Under the pieces are notes generated by a model, which had not been told where the DNA came from, did no database searches, and worked only from the letters and a program-made list of their open reading frames with translations. The position numbers and the translations under genes are program-made. From Erwinia typographi (GTDB taxonomy: Bacteria; Pseudomonadota; Gammaproteobacteria; Enterobacterales; Enterobacteriaceae): a stretch of 40,605 nt of DNA. This document shows positions 8,866 through 19,447 of the stretch, piece after piece (the first letter of the stretch is position 1; every line of letters begins with the position of its first letter). Location of the stretch: contig NZ_JRUQ01000022.1 of NCBI RefSeq assembly GCF_000773975.1, forward strand, positions 1-40,605. Direction: 5' to 3'.

Positions 8866-9731
8866 CCCGCCGTCTGGGCCAGCAGTTGGTCGATCAGCCA
8901 GCGGCCTGCTGGTCCCGGCGGCGTACGGCGCGACCAGACCACATCTACCGAAATTTTCTGCGGCCAGCCGTCAACCGGCAGCTGGCGCAGAAGCTGGTGA
9001 CCAAACTGCTCCACCAGCCAGCGCGGTAAAATACTCCAGCCAAAGCCCTGTTCGGCCATCTCCAGCAGCAGCAAATATGAAGGCGCCAGCCAGATTCCTT
9101 TCCCCGGCTGATACCGTTCCTTTTCCGCGAGAGTATTCAGGCAGAGCTGACGCAGGTTTTTAAGCGCTGATTTGTTAACGCGCGGACTCTGCGCCAGCGG
9201 GTGATCCTGGTGCAGATAGATAGCCATCTGCGCTTCAACCTGTAGCCGGGCGGTGGCAATATCCGCCGGATAATCACGCTGAGCGCAAATTACGCCAATA
9301 TGTACCCTGCCCGCCTGAATCAGATCGAGCACATCCGCATCCTCCGCAATCATGCATTCAAACTCGATTTCCGGGTAGCGGGCATCCAGACGCTTGAGCA
9401 GCGATTCGTGATAATCCGCCTGCCAGAAGTCCGAGACGGCCAGGCTCAGGCAGGGTTCGACCTCGCCGCCCAGCCGTACGGCCAGCTCATCAAGCCGCGA
9501 GCTGGCCTCAAGGATCTCCTGAATCTGCGCCAGCGCCCGTCGTCCATTTTCGGTCAAAACCGGCGTGCGGGCATCGCGATTAAACAGGGTAAATCCCAGG
9601 TCCATTTCCAGATTAGCCACCGCGGTGCTGATGGTGGACTGGCTTTTGCGCAGCGCCCTTGCGGCAGCAGAGAACGAACCGCTTTCTACTGTCTGGACAA
9701 AAGCCTGCAATGATTCCGGTGAATATCGCAC
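8862..9731 (-). CDS. LysR-family transcriptional regulator
   Basis: A 289-residue LysR protein. The N-terminal winged helix-turn-helix (about 3-60) contains [28 protein letters not shown]; the substrate-binding domain (about 90-285) follows a linker helix. The start is a GTG. It is divergent from a PACE efflux gene 88 bases away, and LysR regulators next to PACE genes often control them, so the efflux protein is the likely target. In E. coli nothing similar occupies the ybaK-ushA gap, so this pair is an accessory insertion. The inducer is unknown. Confidence 0.88.
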   Translation of the reverse strand: MRYSPESLQAFVQTVESGSFSAAARALRKSQSTISTAVANLEMDLGFTLFNRDARTPVLTENGRRALAQIQEILEASSRLDELAVRLGGEVEPCLSLAVSDFWQADYHESLLKRLDARYPEIEFECMIAEDADVLDLIQAGRVHIGVICAQRDYPADIATARLQVEAQMAIYLHQDHPLAQSPRVNKSALKNLRQLCLNTLAEKERYQPGKGIWLAPSYLLLLEMAEQGFGWSILPRWLVEQFGHQLLRQLPVDGWPQKISVDVVWSRRTPPGPAGRWLIDQLLAQTAG

Positions 9732-9819
9732 GAAGGTATCGCTTTTCTCGATAGGTAATCATTTTATCTTAGCAGAGAAACCGGGGAAAATAGCGGCTGG
9801 TATCAACTAAGGAGCATTT

Positions 9820-10251
9820 ATGCGTACCAAATCGCTGAAAGAACGTTTTTATCATGCCGCAGGGTTTGAGGTGCTGGCAATTCTGCTGGTTTCTCCTCTG
9901 GCCGCCTGGATCATGGAGAAGCCGCTGTTTCAGATGGGTGCGTTAGCCATCATGCTGTCAACCGTGGCAATGGGCTGGAACATTGTTTACAACGCTATGT
10001 TTGACCGGATAGTGCCGCCAGCGGTAAAACGCGGGCTGAAGCTGCGCATTCTTCATGCCCTTGGCTTTGAAGGGGGCTTTATCGGCATCGGCCTGCCGAT
10101 TGCGGCCTGGATGCTGGGGATCACGCTTTGGCAGGCGTTTTTACTGGAGATCTCTTTCTTCCTGTTCTTCCTGCCCTACACGGTGGCCTACAACTGGCTT
10201 TATGACATGCTGCGCACCAAGCTTATGCAACGCAGACAGTGCCGAATCTAA
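9820..10251 (+). CDS. PACE family multidrug (chlorhexidine-type) efflux protein
   Basis: A 143-residue membrane protein with four predicted helices arranged as two tandem bacterial transmembrane pair domains. Each repeat begins with a basic/helical segment: KSLKERFYHAAGFEVLAILLVSP (first) and LKLRILHALGFEGGFIGIGLPIAAW (second). The Glu at residue 17 in AGFE, conserved in AceI as the proton-coupling residue, is present, and FE recurs in the second half. PACE proteins export biocides such as chlorhexidine or short diamines. The ATG has AAGGAGC upstream. A bidirectional terminator separates it from the convergent ushA. The transported compound here is not known. Confidence 0.86.
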   Translation: MRTKSLKERFYHAAGFEVLAILLVSPLAAWIMEKPLFQMGALAIMLSTVAMGWNIVYNAMFDRIVPPAVKRGLKLRILHALGFEGGFIGIGLPIAAWMLGITLWQAFLLEISFFLFFLPYTVAYNWLYDMLRTKLMQRRQCRI

Positions 10252-10263
10252 CCTGACAGGCAC

Positions 10264-10296
10264 AAAAACGGCACCGCCAGTTGGGGTGCCGTTTTT
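10264..10296. terminator. Bidirectional terminator between PACE gene and ushA
   Basis: A 12-bp stem (10264-10275 with 10285-10296) with five A on one side and five T on the other, so it can stop transcription from both strands. It serves the two convergent genes. Confidence 0.9.
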
Positions 10297-10314
10297 CATT
10301 TCGCTGCGGCGAGG

Positions 10315-12063
10315 TTAACGCATCGCGGTATCAACCTTAGGGATACGCCAGACTTTCGGCCTGGCCGGTTTTTCATCCGTCGGGGCTGGCTTCGCCTCTT
10401 CTGGTGCGGCCTGCTGATAAACAATCTCACCCTTTGGCGCGAAGTCGGCCGCGTTGAGCGGAGAGTGGCTCTGGATGTACTGCTTCAGCACTTCCGCATC
10501 CACAAATCCCGTGTTGACGTAGCCCGGTAGCTGGTTCACCGCCGGATAGCCATCGCCGCCGGTCGCATTGAAGCTCAGCGTCGCCATTCGGTAGGTTTTG
10601 TCCGCCTGTAGCGGCTCGCCTTTGATTTTAACCTCGCTGACGCCAGTGCCATCCGCGATCAGGCTGACGTTGGCAAACTGCGCGTACCCCCCGGAATCCA
10701 CCTGCTTATTGGCGACCACGGCGAGGTATTTTTCCACCTCGCTGCCTTTCATCTCGACATAAGTCAGGGTGTTGCCGAACGGCTGCACCTTCAGCACATC
10801 TTTATAGGTAATGGTGCCGGACTCAATCGAATCGCGCACGCCGCCGCCGCTCATCACCGCAAAATCGGCCTTAGTGCGTTCAATCTGCGATGCGAGGATC
10901 ACTCTGGCAAGATTGGTCTGAACGAAGCGAACCTTGCTGCGATCCCCTTCCAGATGCCCGGTTACGCTGCCAATTTTCACCCCCAGCTGCGCTTCCCCTT
11001 TTTTCTGAAAGGGCGTCAGCAGCTTCATCATCGCCGGGTTTTTCGCGATTTCCTGGGTGTAGTTCACCCAGCTAACGCTGCCATCAGCGTTTTTCACCTT
11101 ATGACGCAGGTTGATCGGCACCAGCTCGTAGTGATCCAGGGTAAGTTTGCCGTTCAGGAAGGTGAAGTCGGCACGGCCAATATATTTCCCCCACTCGTGG
11201 GCCTGCACGATCCAGGTCCCGTTTTGCCGGTCGGGCGTACAGGGGGTGCCCGGCACATAATTCGCCTGGCTGACGTTATCCCGAGCCATACAGACCGGGT
11301 CCTGCGAATGGCCGCCAACAATCATATCCAGGTAGCCAGCCGGTAGCTCGCGCGCCATCTCCACATCGCCCGGTGCGTTAGAACCGTGGTTGCCGTTATC
11401 GTAATGGCCCATATGGGTAACCGCGATAATTACATCCGGCTTCTCTTTCTTCCTCAGCTCTTCCACCACCCCTTTCGCTTCGCTGGCTGGCTTGTGAAAC
11501 ACCATATCGGTGAAGTATTCCGGGTTGCCAATTTTTGCCGTGTCGTCGGTGGTCAGGCCGATCACCGCTATTTTCAGACCAACGCGGTTAAACAGAGCGT
11601 ACGGTTGAAAAAGACGCTTGCCGGTGCTTTTTTGATAGATATTGGCCGAAAGCAGCGGGAATTTTGCCCACTTTTGCTGCTGGCGCAGTACGGAAAGAGG
11701 ATTATCAAACTCATGGTTGCCAATGGCCATCGCATCGTAACCCACCAGATTCATGCCGCGAAAATCAGGCTCGGCATCCTGCAAGTCTGACTCCGGTACG
11801 CCGGTATTGATGTCGCCGCCGGAGAGGATTAATACCTGTCCGCCATGCGCCTGAACGTCATAGCGGATCTGGTCCATCATGGTTTTCTGCGCGGCCAGAC
11901 CATATTCGTCATGCTCGTTCTGCCAGAAGCGCCCGTGGTGATCGTTGGTATGCAGCACGGTAAATTTATATACCCGATCTTTAATCCAGGCCTGCGCCAT
12001 CAGCGGCGCGCTTAATAAAACTACCGCCAGAGCCGGCAGAAACCGTTTTTTCAATGAAAGCAC
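10315..12063 (-). CDS. ushA: Periplasmic UDP-sugar hydrolase / 5'-nucleotidase UshA
   Basis: A 582-residue secreted enzyme. A signal peptide (about 1-25, hydrophobic core ending LMAQA) precedes the metallophosphatase domain with the dimetal motifs LHTNDHHG, SGGDINTG, IGNHEFDN and the later GGHSQDP. The C-terminal substrate domain contains GGGVRDSIESG and NATGGDGYP. It hydrolyses UDP-sugars and extracellular 5'-nucleotides to nucleosides for scavenging. The body aligns with E. coli UshA (550 residues), but this protein has about 30 extra residues at the C-terminus, rich in Pro, Ala and Lys (AAPEEAKPAPTDEKPARP). It is divergent from fsr. Confidence 0.95.
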   Translation of the reverse strand: MLSLKKRFLPALAVVLLSAPLMAQAWIKDRVYKFTVLHTNDHHGRFWQNEHDEYGLAAQKTMMDQIRYDVQAHGGQVLILSGGDINTGVPESDLQDAEPDFRGMNLVGYDAMAIGNHEFDNPLSVLRQQQKWAKFPLLSANIYQKSTGKRLFQPYALFNRVGLKIAVIGLTTDDTAKIGNPEYFTDMVFHKPASEAKGVVEELRKKEKPDVIIAVTHMGHYDNGNHGSNAPGDVEMARELPAGYLDMIVGGHSQDPVCMARDNVSQANYVPGTPCTPDRQNGTWIVQAHEWGKYIGRADFTFLNGKLTLDHYELVPINLRHKVKNADGSVSWVNYTQEIAKNPAMMKLLTPFQKKGEAQLGVKIGSVTGHLEGDRSKVRFVQTNLARVILASQIERTKADFAVMSGGGVRDSIESGTITYKDVLKVQPFGNTLTYVEMKGSEVEKYLAVVANKQVDSGGYAQFANVSLIADGTGVSEVKIKGEPLQADKTYRMATLSFNATGGDGYPAVNQLPGYVNTGFVDAEVLKQYIQSHSPLNAADFAPKGEIVYQQAAPEEAKPAPTDEKPARPKVWRIPKVDTAMR

Positions 12064-12282
12064 AACAAATCTCCTTGTTATGAATCGCTAATGCGTTTTT
12101 AACGTAACGTAATTGTCAAAATATATGTCGGTTATGTCATTTTTTTGTGACTATTTGTCGATTATGCCGCAGGATAACCGGGTGGGGTCATCATGATGGC
12201 TTATCACCGTTTTTAATACCGGCCAGACCTCGCAAAAACTCACTTTCTGCCCCTACAACCGTCTGAAGCTACAGGTTCTCTA

Positions 12283-13485
12283 ATGGCAAGCGAACGCACT
12301 CTTTCGTCCTCTTCTTCTCCCGTCTCGCGGACGGCCTTCGGTATTCTGGGCGCCATCAGCGTGGCCCATTTGCTTAACGATATGATTCAGTCGCTGATTC
12401 TGGCGATCTATCCACTGCTACAAACTGAGTTTACCCTCAGCTTTGTGCAGATTGGTCTGATTACCCTGACGTTTCAGGTAACAGCCTCACTACTTCAGCC
12501 GGTGATTGGCTATTATACCGATAAACATCCGCAGCCGTGGTCGCTGCCAATCGGCATGGGCTTCACGCTAAGCGGGTTGATTCTGCTGGCGCTGGCCGGC
12601 AACTTCCCTACAATCCTGCTCGCCGCTGCGTTAGTGGGTACAGGCTCCTCGGTGTTCCATCCCGAATCTTCCCGCGTGGCGCGCATGGCTTCCGGCGGAC
12701 GACATGGTCTTGCCCAGTCGCTGTTCCAGGTCGGCGGCAACTTCGGCAGCTCGCTCGGCCCTCTGCTGGCGGCGCTGATTATCGCCCCTTACGGCAGAGG
12801 CAATGTGGCCTGGTTTACCCTCGCGGCGCTGCTGGCGATTGTGGTGCTGCTGCAAATCAGCCGCTGGTATCAGGCTCAGCACCGGGTTGCTAAAAACAAT
12901 GCCAGGCCAAAAGAGCTGACAACGCTTCCCCGCCGGAAAGTAGCGTTTGCTATAGCCATTCTGCTGGTGCTGATTTTTTCAAAATACTTTTATCTCGCCA
13001 GCCTGAGCAGCTATTACACCTTCTACCTGATGCATAAATTCGGCCTCTCGGTGCAGAACGCTCAGTTCCATCTGTTTGCCTTCCTGTTTGCCGTCGCCGC
13101 AGGCACCGTGATTGGCGGCCCGATTGGAGACAAGGTTGGCCGTAAGCGGGTTATTTGGGTGTCGATCCTTGGCGTAGCTCCTTTTACCCTTTTGCTGCCT
13201 CATGTTTCGCTGTGGTGGACCGGCGTACTGTCGGTGGTGATCGGTTTCGTGCTGGCCTCAGCATTCTCAGCCATTCTCGTCTACGCGCAGGAACTGATGC
13301 CGGGCCGCATCGGCATGGTCTCGGGTCTGTTCTTCGGCTTTGCCTTCGGCATGGGAGGGCTGGGAGCCGCAGTTCTGGGCGTGATTGCTGACCACACCAG
13401 TATTAATACTGTCTATCAAATCTGCGCTTTCCTGCCGCTTCTTGGGATTCTGACCCTATTCCTGCCTGATAACAGGGCTAAATAA
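12283..13485 (+). CDS. fsr: MFS efflux protein Fsr (fosmidomycin resistance)
   Basis: A 400-residue major facilitator superfamily protein with twelve predicted transmembrane helices and the MFS signature GDKVGRKR between helices 8 and 9. The sequence IGLITLTFQVTASLLQP and the ESSRVARMASGGRHG segment are typical of the Fsr family, which exports fosmidomycin and, in some bacteria, other small toxic compounds. It occupies the same place as in E. coli, divergent from ushA (219 bases apart) and upstream of ybaL. A terminator follows immediately. Confidence 0.93.
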   Translation: MASERTLSSSSSPVSRTAFGILGAISVAHLLNDMIQSLILAIYPLLQTEFTLSFVQIGLITLTFQVTASLLQPVIGYYTDKHPQPWSLPIGMGFTLSGLILLALAGNFPTILLAAALVGTGSSVFHPESSRVARMASGGRHGLAQSLFQVGGNFGSSLGPLLAALIIAPYGRGNVAWFTLAALLAIVVLLQISRWYQAQHRVAKNNARPKELTTLPRRKVAFAIAILLVLIFSKYFYLASLSSYYTFYLMHKFGLSVQNAQFHLFAFLFAVAAGTVIGGPIGDKVGRKRVIWVSILGVAPFTLLLPHVSLWWTGVLSVVIGFVLASAFSAILVYAQELMPGRIGMVSGLFFGFAFGMGGLGAAVLGVIADHTSINTVYQICAFLPLLGILTLFLPDNRAK

Positions 13486-13492
13486 GCTTCTC

Positions 13493-13527
13493 CGGCGCGG
13501 ATGATTGATATCTGCGCCGTCTTTTTT
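13493..13527 (+). terminator. Terminator after fsr
   Basis: The stem CGGCGC (13493-13498) pairs with GCGCCG (13514-13519) and is followed by TCTTTTTT. Confidence 0.75.
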
Positions 13528-13695
13528 CTGCAACATATCAGGCTATCGCCCTGATAAGTAGCCAAAACTCCCCTTCCCCTGATTTTTTCCTGAATAATTG
13601 ATATTTATTGCCATTATCACCATTTATATCAAGCGCGACGCCGAAATATGTTATACGCTTACAAGCTGACACACTTTCACACAAAGGAGAGAGGC

Positions 13696-15378
13696 ATGCA
13701 CCATACCACACCGCTTATCACCACCATTGTGGGGGGCCTGGTCCTCGCCTTCCTCTTCGGTATGCTGGCTAACCGGCTGCGTATTTCTCCTCTGGTCGGC
13801 TATTTATTAGCGGGCGTCCTTGCCGGCCCTTTCACCCCTGGCTTTGTTGCGGATACCAACCTGGCCCCCGAGCTGGCCGAGCTGGGGGTGATCCTGCTGA
13901 TGTTTGGCGTGGGTCTGCATTTCTCCATGAAAGATTTGATGGCGGTGAAAGCGATTGCTATTCCGGGCGCTATCGCCCAAATCGCGGTGGCTACGCTGCT
14001 GGGGATGGGGCTGTCCTGGGCGATAGGATGGCCGTGGTTAACCGGCCTGGTGTTTGGCCTCTGCCTTTCCACAGCCAGCACGGTGGTGCTGCTGCGCGCG
14101 CTGGAAGAGCGTCAGCTTATTGACAGCCAGCGTGGGCAAATCGCCATCGGCTGGCTGATTGTAGAAGACCTGGTGATGGTGCTGGCGCTGGTGCTGCTGC
14201 CCGCTATTGCAGGGATGTTTGAAGAAGGCAACGCCAGCGTCAGCATGGTGCTGCTGGATCTGCTGATTACCATTGGCAAGGTGGTAGCGTTTATGGTGCT
14301 GATGATGGTGGTAGGTCGCCGCGTAGTGCCGTGGATACTTGCCCGCAGCGCGGCCACCGGCTCGCGCGAACTGTTCACGCTTGCCGTTCTCGCCCTGGCG
14401 CTGGGCATCGCGTTCGGTGCCGTCGAGTTCTTTGACGTCTCGTTTGCGCTGGGCGCTTTCTTTGCCGGTATGGTGCTGAACGAATCAGAACTCAGCCACC
14501 GCGCCGCACACGACACGCTGCCGCTGCGCGATGCGTTCGCCGTGCTGTTCTTCGTCTCGGTAGGTATGCTGTTCGACCCGATGGTTCTGCTGAAATCGCC
14601 GCTGGCGGTCATTGGCGTGCTGGCGATTATTGTGCTGGGCAAATCACTGGCGGCGCTGCTGCTGGTGCGGATGTTTGGGCACTCGCAGAGCACGGCGCTG
14701 ACGATTTCCGTCAGCCTCGCGCAAATCGGGGAGTTTGCCTTTATCCTCGCCGGGCTGGGCATTTCCCTCAATCTGCTCTCCGAAGAGGCGCGCAATCTGG
14801 TACTGGCCGGGGCGATCCTGTCAATTATGCTCAACCCGATTCTGTTTGCGATGCTGCAGGGCTATCTCGACAAAATTAAAACGCTGGACGATCAAAACCC
14901 AGGAGAGGCCGTTGAGGAAGAGAAGCAGATCCCGGTCGATCTCTGCAATCATGCCATTATCGTTGGCTTTGGCCGCGTTGGCGGCCTGCTGGGAAGAAAG
15001 CTAATTGGAGCTGACGTTCCTCTTGTGGTGGTTGAGAACAGCCGTACCAGAGTCGAGGCTCTGCGAGAACAAGGGATCAACGCGGTGCTGGGTAATGCTG
15101 CGCGGGCGGAAACCATGGAACTGGCGCGTCTGGACTGCGCACGCTGGCTGCTGCTGACCATTCCTAACGGCTACGAAGCTGGCGAGATTATTGCCGCCGC
15201 GCGGGAAAAAAGGCCAAACATTGAGATCATTGCCAGGGCGCACTACGACGATGAGGTGGATTACATCACCGAACGCGGCGCCAATCAGGTGGTGATGGGA
15301 GAAAGGGAAATTGCTAACAGTATGCTGATACTGATGGAGAGCGAACGCAGTGAGCCGCCGGTAGAGTGCCCAATCTGA
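13696..15378 (+). CDS. ybaL: CPA2-family K+/H+ antiporter-like protein YbaL
   Basis: A 560-residue membrane protein. The N-terminal ~390 residues form a CPA2 (KefB/C-like) antiporter domain of about 12 helices, with LVGYLLAGVLAGPFTPG near the start and ALGAFFAGMVLNESE in the middle. A cytoplasmic RCK/TrkA-N Rossmann domain follows (about 415-535), beginning NHAIIVGFGRVGGLLG. The sequence is very close to E. coli YbaL, whose ion and regulator are not firmly established. The ATG at 13696 is chosen because AAAGGAGAGAGG lies just upstream and it matches the E. coli N-terminus MHHATPL. It converges on gsk. Confidence 0.94.
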   Translation: MHHTTPLITTIVGGLVLAFLFGMLANRLRISPLVGYLLAGVLAGPFTPGFVADTNLAPELAELGVILLMFGVGLHFSMKDLMAVKAIAIPGAIAQIAVATLLGMGLSWAIGWPWLTGLVFGLCLSTASTVVLLRALEERQLIDSQRGQIAIGWLIVEDLVMVLALVLLPAIAGMFEEGNASVSMVLLDLLITIGKVVAFMVLMMVVGRRVVPWILARSAATGSRELFTLAVLALALGIAFGAVEFFDVSFALGAFFAGMVLNESELSHRAAHDTLPLRDAFAVLFFVSVGMLFDPMVLLKSPLAVIGVLAIIVLGKSLAALLLVRMFGHSQSTALTISVSLAQIGEFAFILAGLGISLNLLSEEARNLVLAGAILSIMLNPILFAMLQGYLDKIKTLDDQNPGEAVEEEKQIPVDLCNHAIIVGFGRVGGLLGRKLIGADVPLVVVENSRTRVEALREQGINAVLGNAARAETMELARLDCARWLLLTIPNGYEAGEIIAAAREKRPNIEIIARAHYDDEVDYITERGANQVVMGEREIANSMLILMESERSEPPVECPI

Positions 15379-15382
15379 ACCC

Positions 15383-15417
15383 TCTCCCCGGCCGCTGGTT
15401 AACCTCAGCCGGGGAGA
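15383..15417. terminator. Hairpin between convergent ybaL and gsk
   Basis: A perfect 10-bp GC-rich stem (15383-15392 with 15408-15417) in the 42-base gap between two convergent stop codons. It lacks a clear T-run on either side. Confidence 0.6.
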
Positions 15418-15420
15418 CCT

Positions 15421-16725
15421 TTAACGTTCCCAGTAGGATTCTTCCAGACTATCTTCCCGCTCCGGCAGGCCGCGCGACAGGCGCGGCGAATGCTGATTCA
15501 GTACCTGATAACTGACCCGGTTGGCATATTTGCAGACCTGCGCCAGCGAAGAGTAGGTCAGATAACTGCGCCCGTGTTTGCTGGAGTTCGGCACCTTCAG
15601 GCGGTGGTAATTATTGGCGGTAATGTCATGCAGCATCGCGGCCAGCGCTCCGTCGCCTGCCCCGTTGGTATTCATGATTTTCTCCGGGCCTCCCATGTAG
15701 GGCGCAATATGGGAGAAAATCCGCCGCGGCTGTTGGCAATCCTTGTGGCGCATTGCCCGGCTGAACTCGTACTGGTTAAACTCCGGGATCGCGCCGGGCA
15801 ACAAAGGATGCTGCGTAACGCGCTTGCCCTCCTCCTCGGTAAATCCAGCCATAAACAGGCCGTTCGGGCCCGCCGTGCAGAGCACCAGATCAACCCAGTC
15901 CAGCGCCATATTTGAAGCCATCAGCGGATCGCTTAGCCCGGTCAGCGCCTCGGCCTCGTCTTCGTTCATGGCCAGGATCGAGACATGATCGCGCAGGAAA
16001 GCCTGCCAAAAGTCGGGATTATCACCAATCACATATTTCGTGCCCAGGGTCAGCACCACCGGGACGTTGTGCTTTTTGGCAAAGCCAATCGCCTGCATGG
16101 TCGCTTCGGGCATTGGCTCTCCGGGGGCGCAACGTACCAGATAGGAGGTTAAAACCAGCGCCGAGGCTCCGGCAATCACCTCTTCCGGGATACTCTCTTT
16201 GTGCAGCTGGTTCATCAGCCCAGGGCTGATAGCAAAGGTTCGCTCTCCGTTCTCCCCTATCAGGGTAAAACAGCGGCCAATCGCCCCGTCCACGCCCTGA
16301 AGATAGTTCAGGTCGGTGCGGCTTGAGGTATTGCAGAGATAGCGATAGGCATAGCTGCCGATCTGCACGTTATTGCACATTACGCCCAGCAGCACCGAGC
16401 GATCGTCCGCCAGCACCGAGTAATTGTGCAGCGTATTGCCGATGGTGCCGCCGGCAAACTGGTGGGTAATCAGGTTTTCCCTGGTCAGTTCGTTATAGAG
16501 CGCTTCCGCCACGTCATCGGCTATCACCAGCGAGTGGCCGCTGCTCAGCCCATAGCGGGCCACAAACTCGTCATCCACCTTCGCTTCGATATCCACCAGC
16601 GTCTGATCGATGCCGACGATCCAGCTTCCCATCGCTTCCTGCTCAGGCTGCGCCTGCTGAAGCAAAGGATCGCGCGCGCTGACCGGGAAGTAGTGTTTGG
16701 ATTTACGCTTGCCGGGAAATTTCAT
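15421..16725 (-). CDS. gsk: Inosine/guanosine kinase Gsk
   Basis: A 434-residue PfkB-family kinase, the same length as E. coli Gsk and nearly collinear with it. The C-terminal PfkB signature, [16 protein letters not shown], carries the catalytic Asp, and [19 protein letters not shown] forms the nucleoside-binding part. It phosphorylates inosine and guanosine with ATP in purine salvage. The start overlaps the end of hemH by 23 bases, and GGAGAGAGCC sits before its ATG. In E. coli the esterase gene aes lies between hemH and gsk; here it is absent, so hemH and gsk form a tight pair. Confidence 0.96.
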   Translation of the reverse strand: MKFPGKRKSKHYFPVSARDPLLQQAQPEQEAMGSWIVGIDQTLVDIEAKVDDEFVARYGLSSGHSLVIADDVAEALYNELTRENLITHQFAGGTIGNTLHNYSVLADDRSVLLGVMCNNVQIGSYAYRYLCNTSSRTDLNYLQGVDGAIGRCFTLIGENGERTFAISPGLMNQLHKESIPEEVIAGASALVLTSYLVRCAPGEPMPEATMQAIGFAKKHNVPVVLTLGTKYVIGDNPDFWQAFLRDHVSILAMNEDEAEALTGLSDPLMASNMALDWVDLVLCTAGPNGLFMAGFTEEEGKRVTQHPLLPGAIPEFNQYEFSRAMRHKDCQQPRRIFSHIAPYMGGPEKIMNTNGAGDGALAAMLHDITANNYHRLKVPNSSKHGRSYLTYSSLAQVCKYANRVSYQVLNQHSPRLSRGLPEREDSLEESYWER

Positions 16726-17689
16726 CTGGCTCTCTCCGCCCGTTGACCAGCTCGACCATCATATCTATATGCAATGGATCATCGTTCAGGGCAGGAATAT
16801 ATTCAAATTTGCTGCCGCCCGCGTGCAGGAAGAATTCACGATTTTGCTCGCTGATCTCTTCCAGCGTCTCCAGACAGTCTGCGGAGAAGCCCGGGCTCAT
16901 AATCTGCACATGGCTGATGCCTTGCGCGGGCAGCGACTTCATGGTTTGGTCGGTATAGGGCGTCAGCCACGGCTCGCGGCCAAAGCGGGACTGGAAGGTC
17001 AGCATCGCATTCTGGCAGCTGAGGCCCAGTGCGGCTTTCAGCGCTTCGCTGGTATCGTGGCAGCGCTGAGGATAGTCATCGCCCTCGTCGGCAAAGCGCT
17101 GCGGGATGCCGTGGAACGACATCACCAGCAGGTCGGGCTTGCCATGGGTAGCGAAGGAGCGCTCGACGGATGCTTTCAGCGCCGCAATATAGGCCGGGTG
17201 CTCCGCATAATCACGAATAAATTCCACCGACGGCAGGCTGCGATAACCGGCAAACACCTTGGTTATTCCGTCCCAGACGGCAGCAATGGTTGAACAGGAG
17301 AACTGCGGATAGAGCGACAGGACGATAAGCCGGTTCACGCCCTGCGCCATCAGGCTGTCCAGCCCGCTCTTCAGGCTCGGCTTGCCGTAGGTCATCGCCA
17401 GCTCAACGGGCATATCCAGACGGGCGGCCAGCGCGTTACGCTGCCGCTGGCTGTACACCATCAGCGGCGAACCTTCGTCCATCCATACCGAGGCGTAAAG
17501 CTTAGCAACGCGCGGCGAGCGGATGGGCAAAATGCCGCCATTAAGCAGCGGCCACCATAACCAGCGCGGGGTATCTACGACGCGCGGATCGCTGAGGAAC
17601 TGTTTCAGGTAGCGTTTGACAGCTGACGTAGTGGGCGCATCAGGCGTGCCTAAGTTCACCAACAGCACGCCGGGTTTGTCTTGCCTCAT
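16703..17689 (-). CDS. hemH: Ferrochelatase HemH
   Basis: A 328-residue ferrochelatase that inserts Fe(2+) into protoporphyrin IX, the last step of haem synthesis. Family marks are [14 protein letters not shown] at the N-terminus, the catalytic His in [10 protein letters not shown], and the conserved acidic segment [15 protein letters not shown]. The C-terminal end is slightly longer than in E. coli (320 residues). AAGGA lies a few bases before the ATG. It lies 118 bases downstream of adk, as in E. coli, and overlaps gsk. Confidence 0.96.
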   Translation of the reverse strand: MRQDKPGVLLVNLGTPDAPTTSAVKRYLKQFLSDPRVVDTPRWLWWPLLNGGILPIRSPRVAKLYASVWMDEGSPLMVYSQRQRNALAARLDMPVELAMTYGKPSLKSGLDSLMAQGVNRLIVLSLYPQFSCSTIAAVWDGITKVFAGYRSLPSVEFIRDYAEHPAYIAALKASVERSFATHGKPDLLVMSFHGIPQRFADEGDDYPQRCHDTSEALKAALGLSCQNAMLTFQSRFGREPWLTPYTDQTMKSLPAQGISHVQIMSPGFSADCLETLEEISEQNREFFLHAGGSKFEYIPALNDDPLHIDMMVELVNGRREPDEISRQA

Positions 17690-17807
17690 TATTATTCCTT
17701 ATCCGGGCATTACAGGTGTTGAAAACGAAGACTTATTCTAGCGGAAAAATGCGGGGGGAAAACCAATTGCTGCGGTAGGGGCCAGACAAAGCCTGACCCT
17801 TTACGAC

Positions 17808-18476
<669 letters not shown>

Positions 18477-18544
18477 TTAAATGATCTCATTATCCAGGCG
18501 AAGAACATACCATTATGGCCCTGTATCCACAAGGAACGCAGCGG

Positions 18545-19447
18545 TTAACCTGCATCGGCATAGCGTGCCGGGTCAACCTGAGCACGGGCGTGGAGCGTTT
18601 GTAAAATCACCGCGGCCACGATCGTCGCCCCGCCAATAACCGCCTGTATTGTAGGCATTTCATCCAGGAACAGAGCCATCCACAGCGGGGCAAGCGCAGT
18701 TTCCAGCAGCAGGAACAGGCCGGCATTGGCTGGGGAAACATAACGGGTCGATAAAGTGATTAACCCCATCGCCAACGGCATGATTAGCGCACCTTCGGCC
18801 AGCGACCAGCCGTATTGCGCAAAACTCAGCGTTTTCAGATTTTCACCCAGTTCAGGCCCCATTAGCAGCGCAATCACCAGCGAGGCCAGCAGACCGCCCA
18901 GAGAGGGCAGCCCCACCGTGCCGCCTTTGATCCGTGAGGCAAAAATAAAGGCCAGCGCCATTGAAACGGCCGTAGCCAGCGCAAAGGCGTTAGCCAGAGC
19001 ATGGTGCCCCTCCGTTCGGCCGGACATGACGATGATCACCCCAGCCACCCCGGCCAGAGCGGCGATCATCACGCTGCGATCGCTTTTGATGTGAAAAAAT
19101 ACCCTGGAGATCAGCGCGGAAATAAACGGCGTCGAGGAGATGATCACCAGTACCGTTGCTACATTCCCCCGGTTCAGCGCGTTGACAAAACAGGCAGACG
19201 CGATGCAGAAAAACAGCGTCGCCAGCGCATTGTCTTTCGTCAGCCAGGGCTGACCAAGGGTGCTGCGGCTTCTGCCCCAGAATGCCCAAACCAGCAGGCA
19301 GACAGCCCACATAAAAACGCCCCGTAGCGCCACGATCGTCCATGAGTCAGGGATGTTCATCATGCGGATAAAGACAGAGTCCGTGCTGAGGATCACCCCG
19401 CCCAGAATGCCGATCATATTGCCGTTTACCTGAGTATTCCGTTTCAT
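18545..19447 (-). CDS. ycfD: EamA/DMT-family permease, likely 6-thioguanine exporter YcfD
   Basis: A 300-residue drug/metabolite transporter with ten predicted transmembrane helices in two EamA repeats (about 10-140 and 150-290). The second repeat ends in the usual [18 protein letters not shown] segment. It is the last gene of the four-gene operon, and its ATG overlaps the ycfC stop by four bases (ATGA), with GGGAGC upstream. An upstream in-frame start at 19459 is possible but less economical. The fourth gene of the E. amylovora 6-thioguanine cluster is a permease, so export of the thiopurine or an intermediate is the likely role; the assignment rests on context and gene order. No terminator is visible before adk. 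Confidence 0.78.
   Translation of the reverse strand: MKRNTQVNGNMIGILGGVILSTDSVFIRMMNIPDSWTIVALRGVFMWAVCLLVWAFWGRSRSTLGQPWLTKDNALATLFFCIASACFVNALNRGNVATVLVIISSTPFISALISRVFFHIKSDRSVMIAALAGVAGVIIVMSGRTEGHHALANAFALATAVSMALAFIFASRIKGGTVGLPSLGGLLASLVIALLMGPELGENLKTLSFAQYGWSLAEGALIMPLAMGLITLSTRYVSPANAGLFLLLETALAPLWMALFLDEMPTIQAVIGGATIVAAVILQTLHARAQVDPARYADAG

Noticed and set aside
14112..14834. A 240-codon Ser/Thr-rich minus-strand frame inside ybaL
   Set aside because: Low-complexity translation opposite a conserved membrane protein; a shadow.
17770..17800. Imperfect hairpin after adk as a terminator
   Set aside because: The stem has mismatches and lacks a T-run; adk-hemH read-through is expected.
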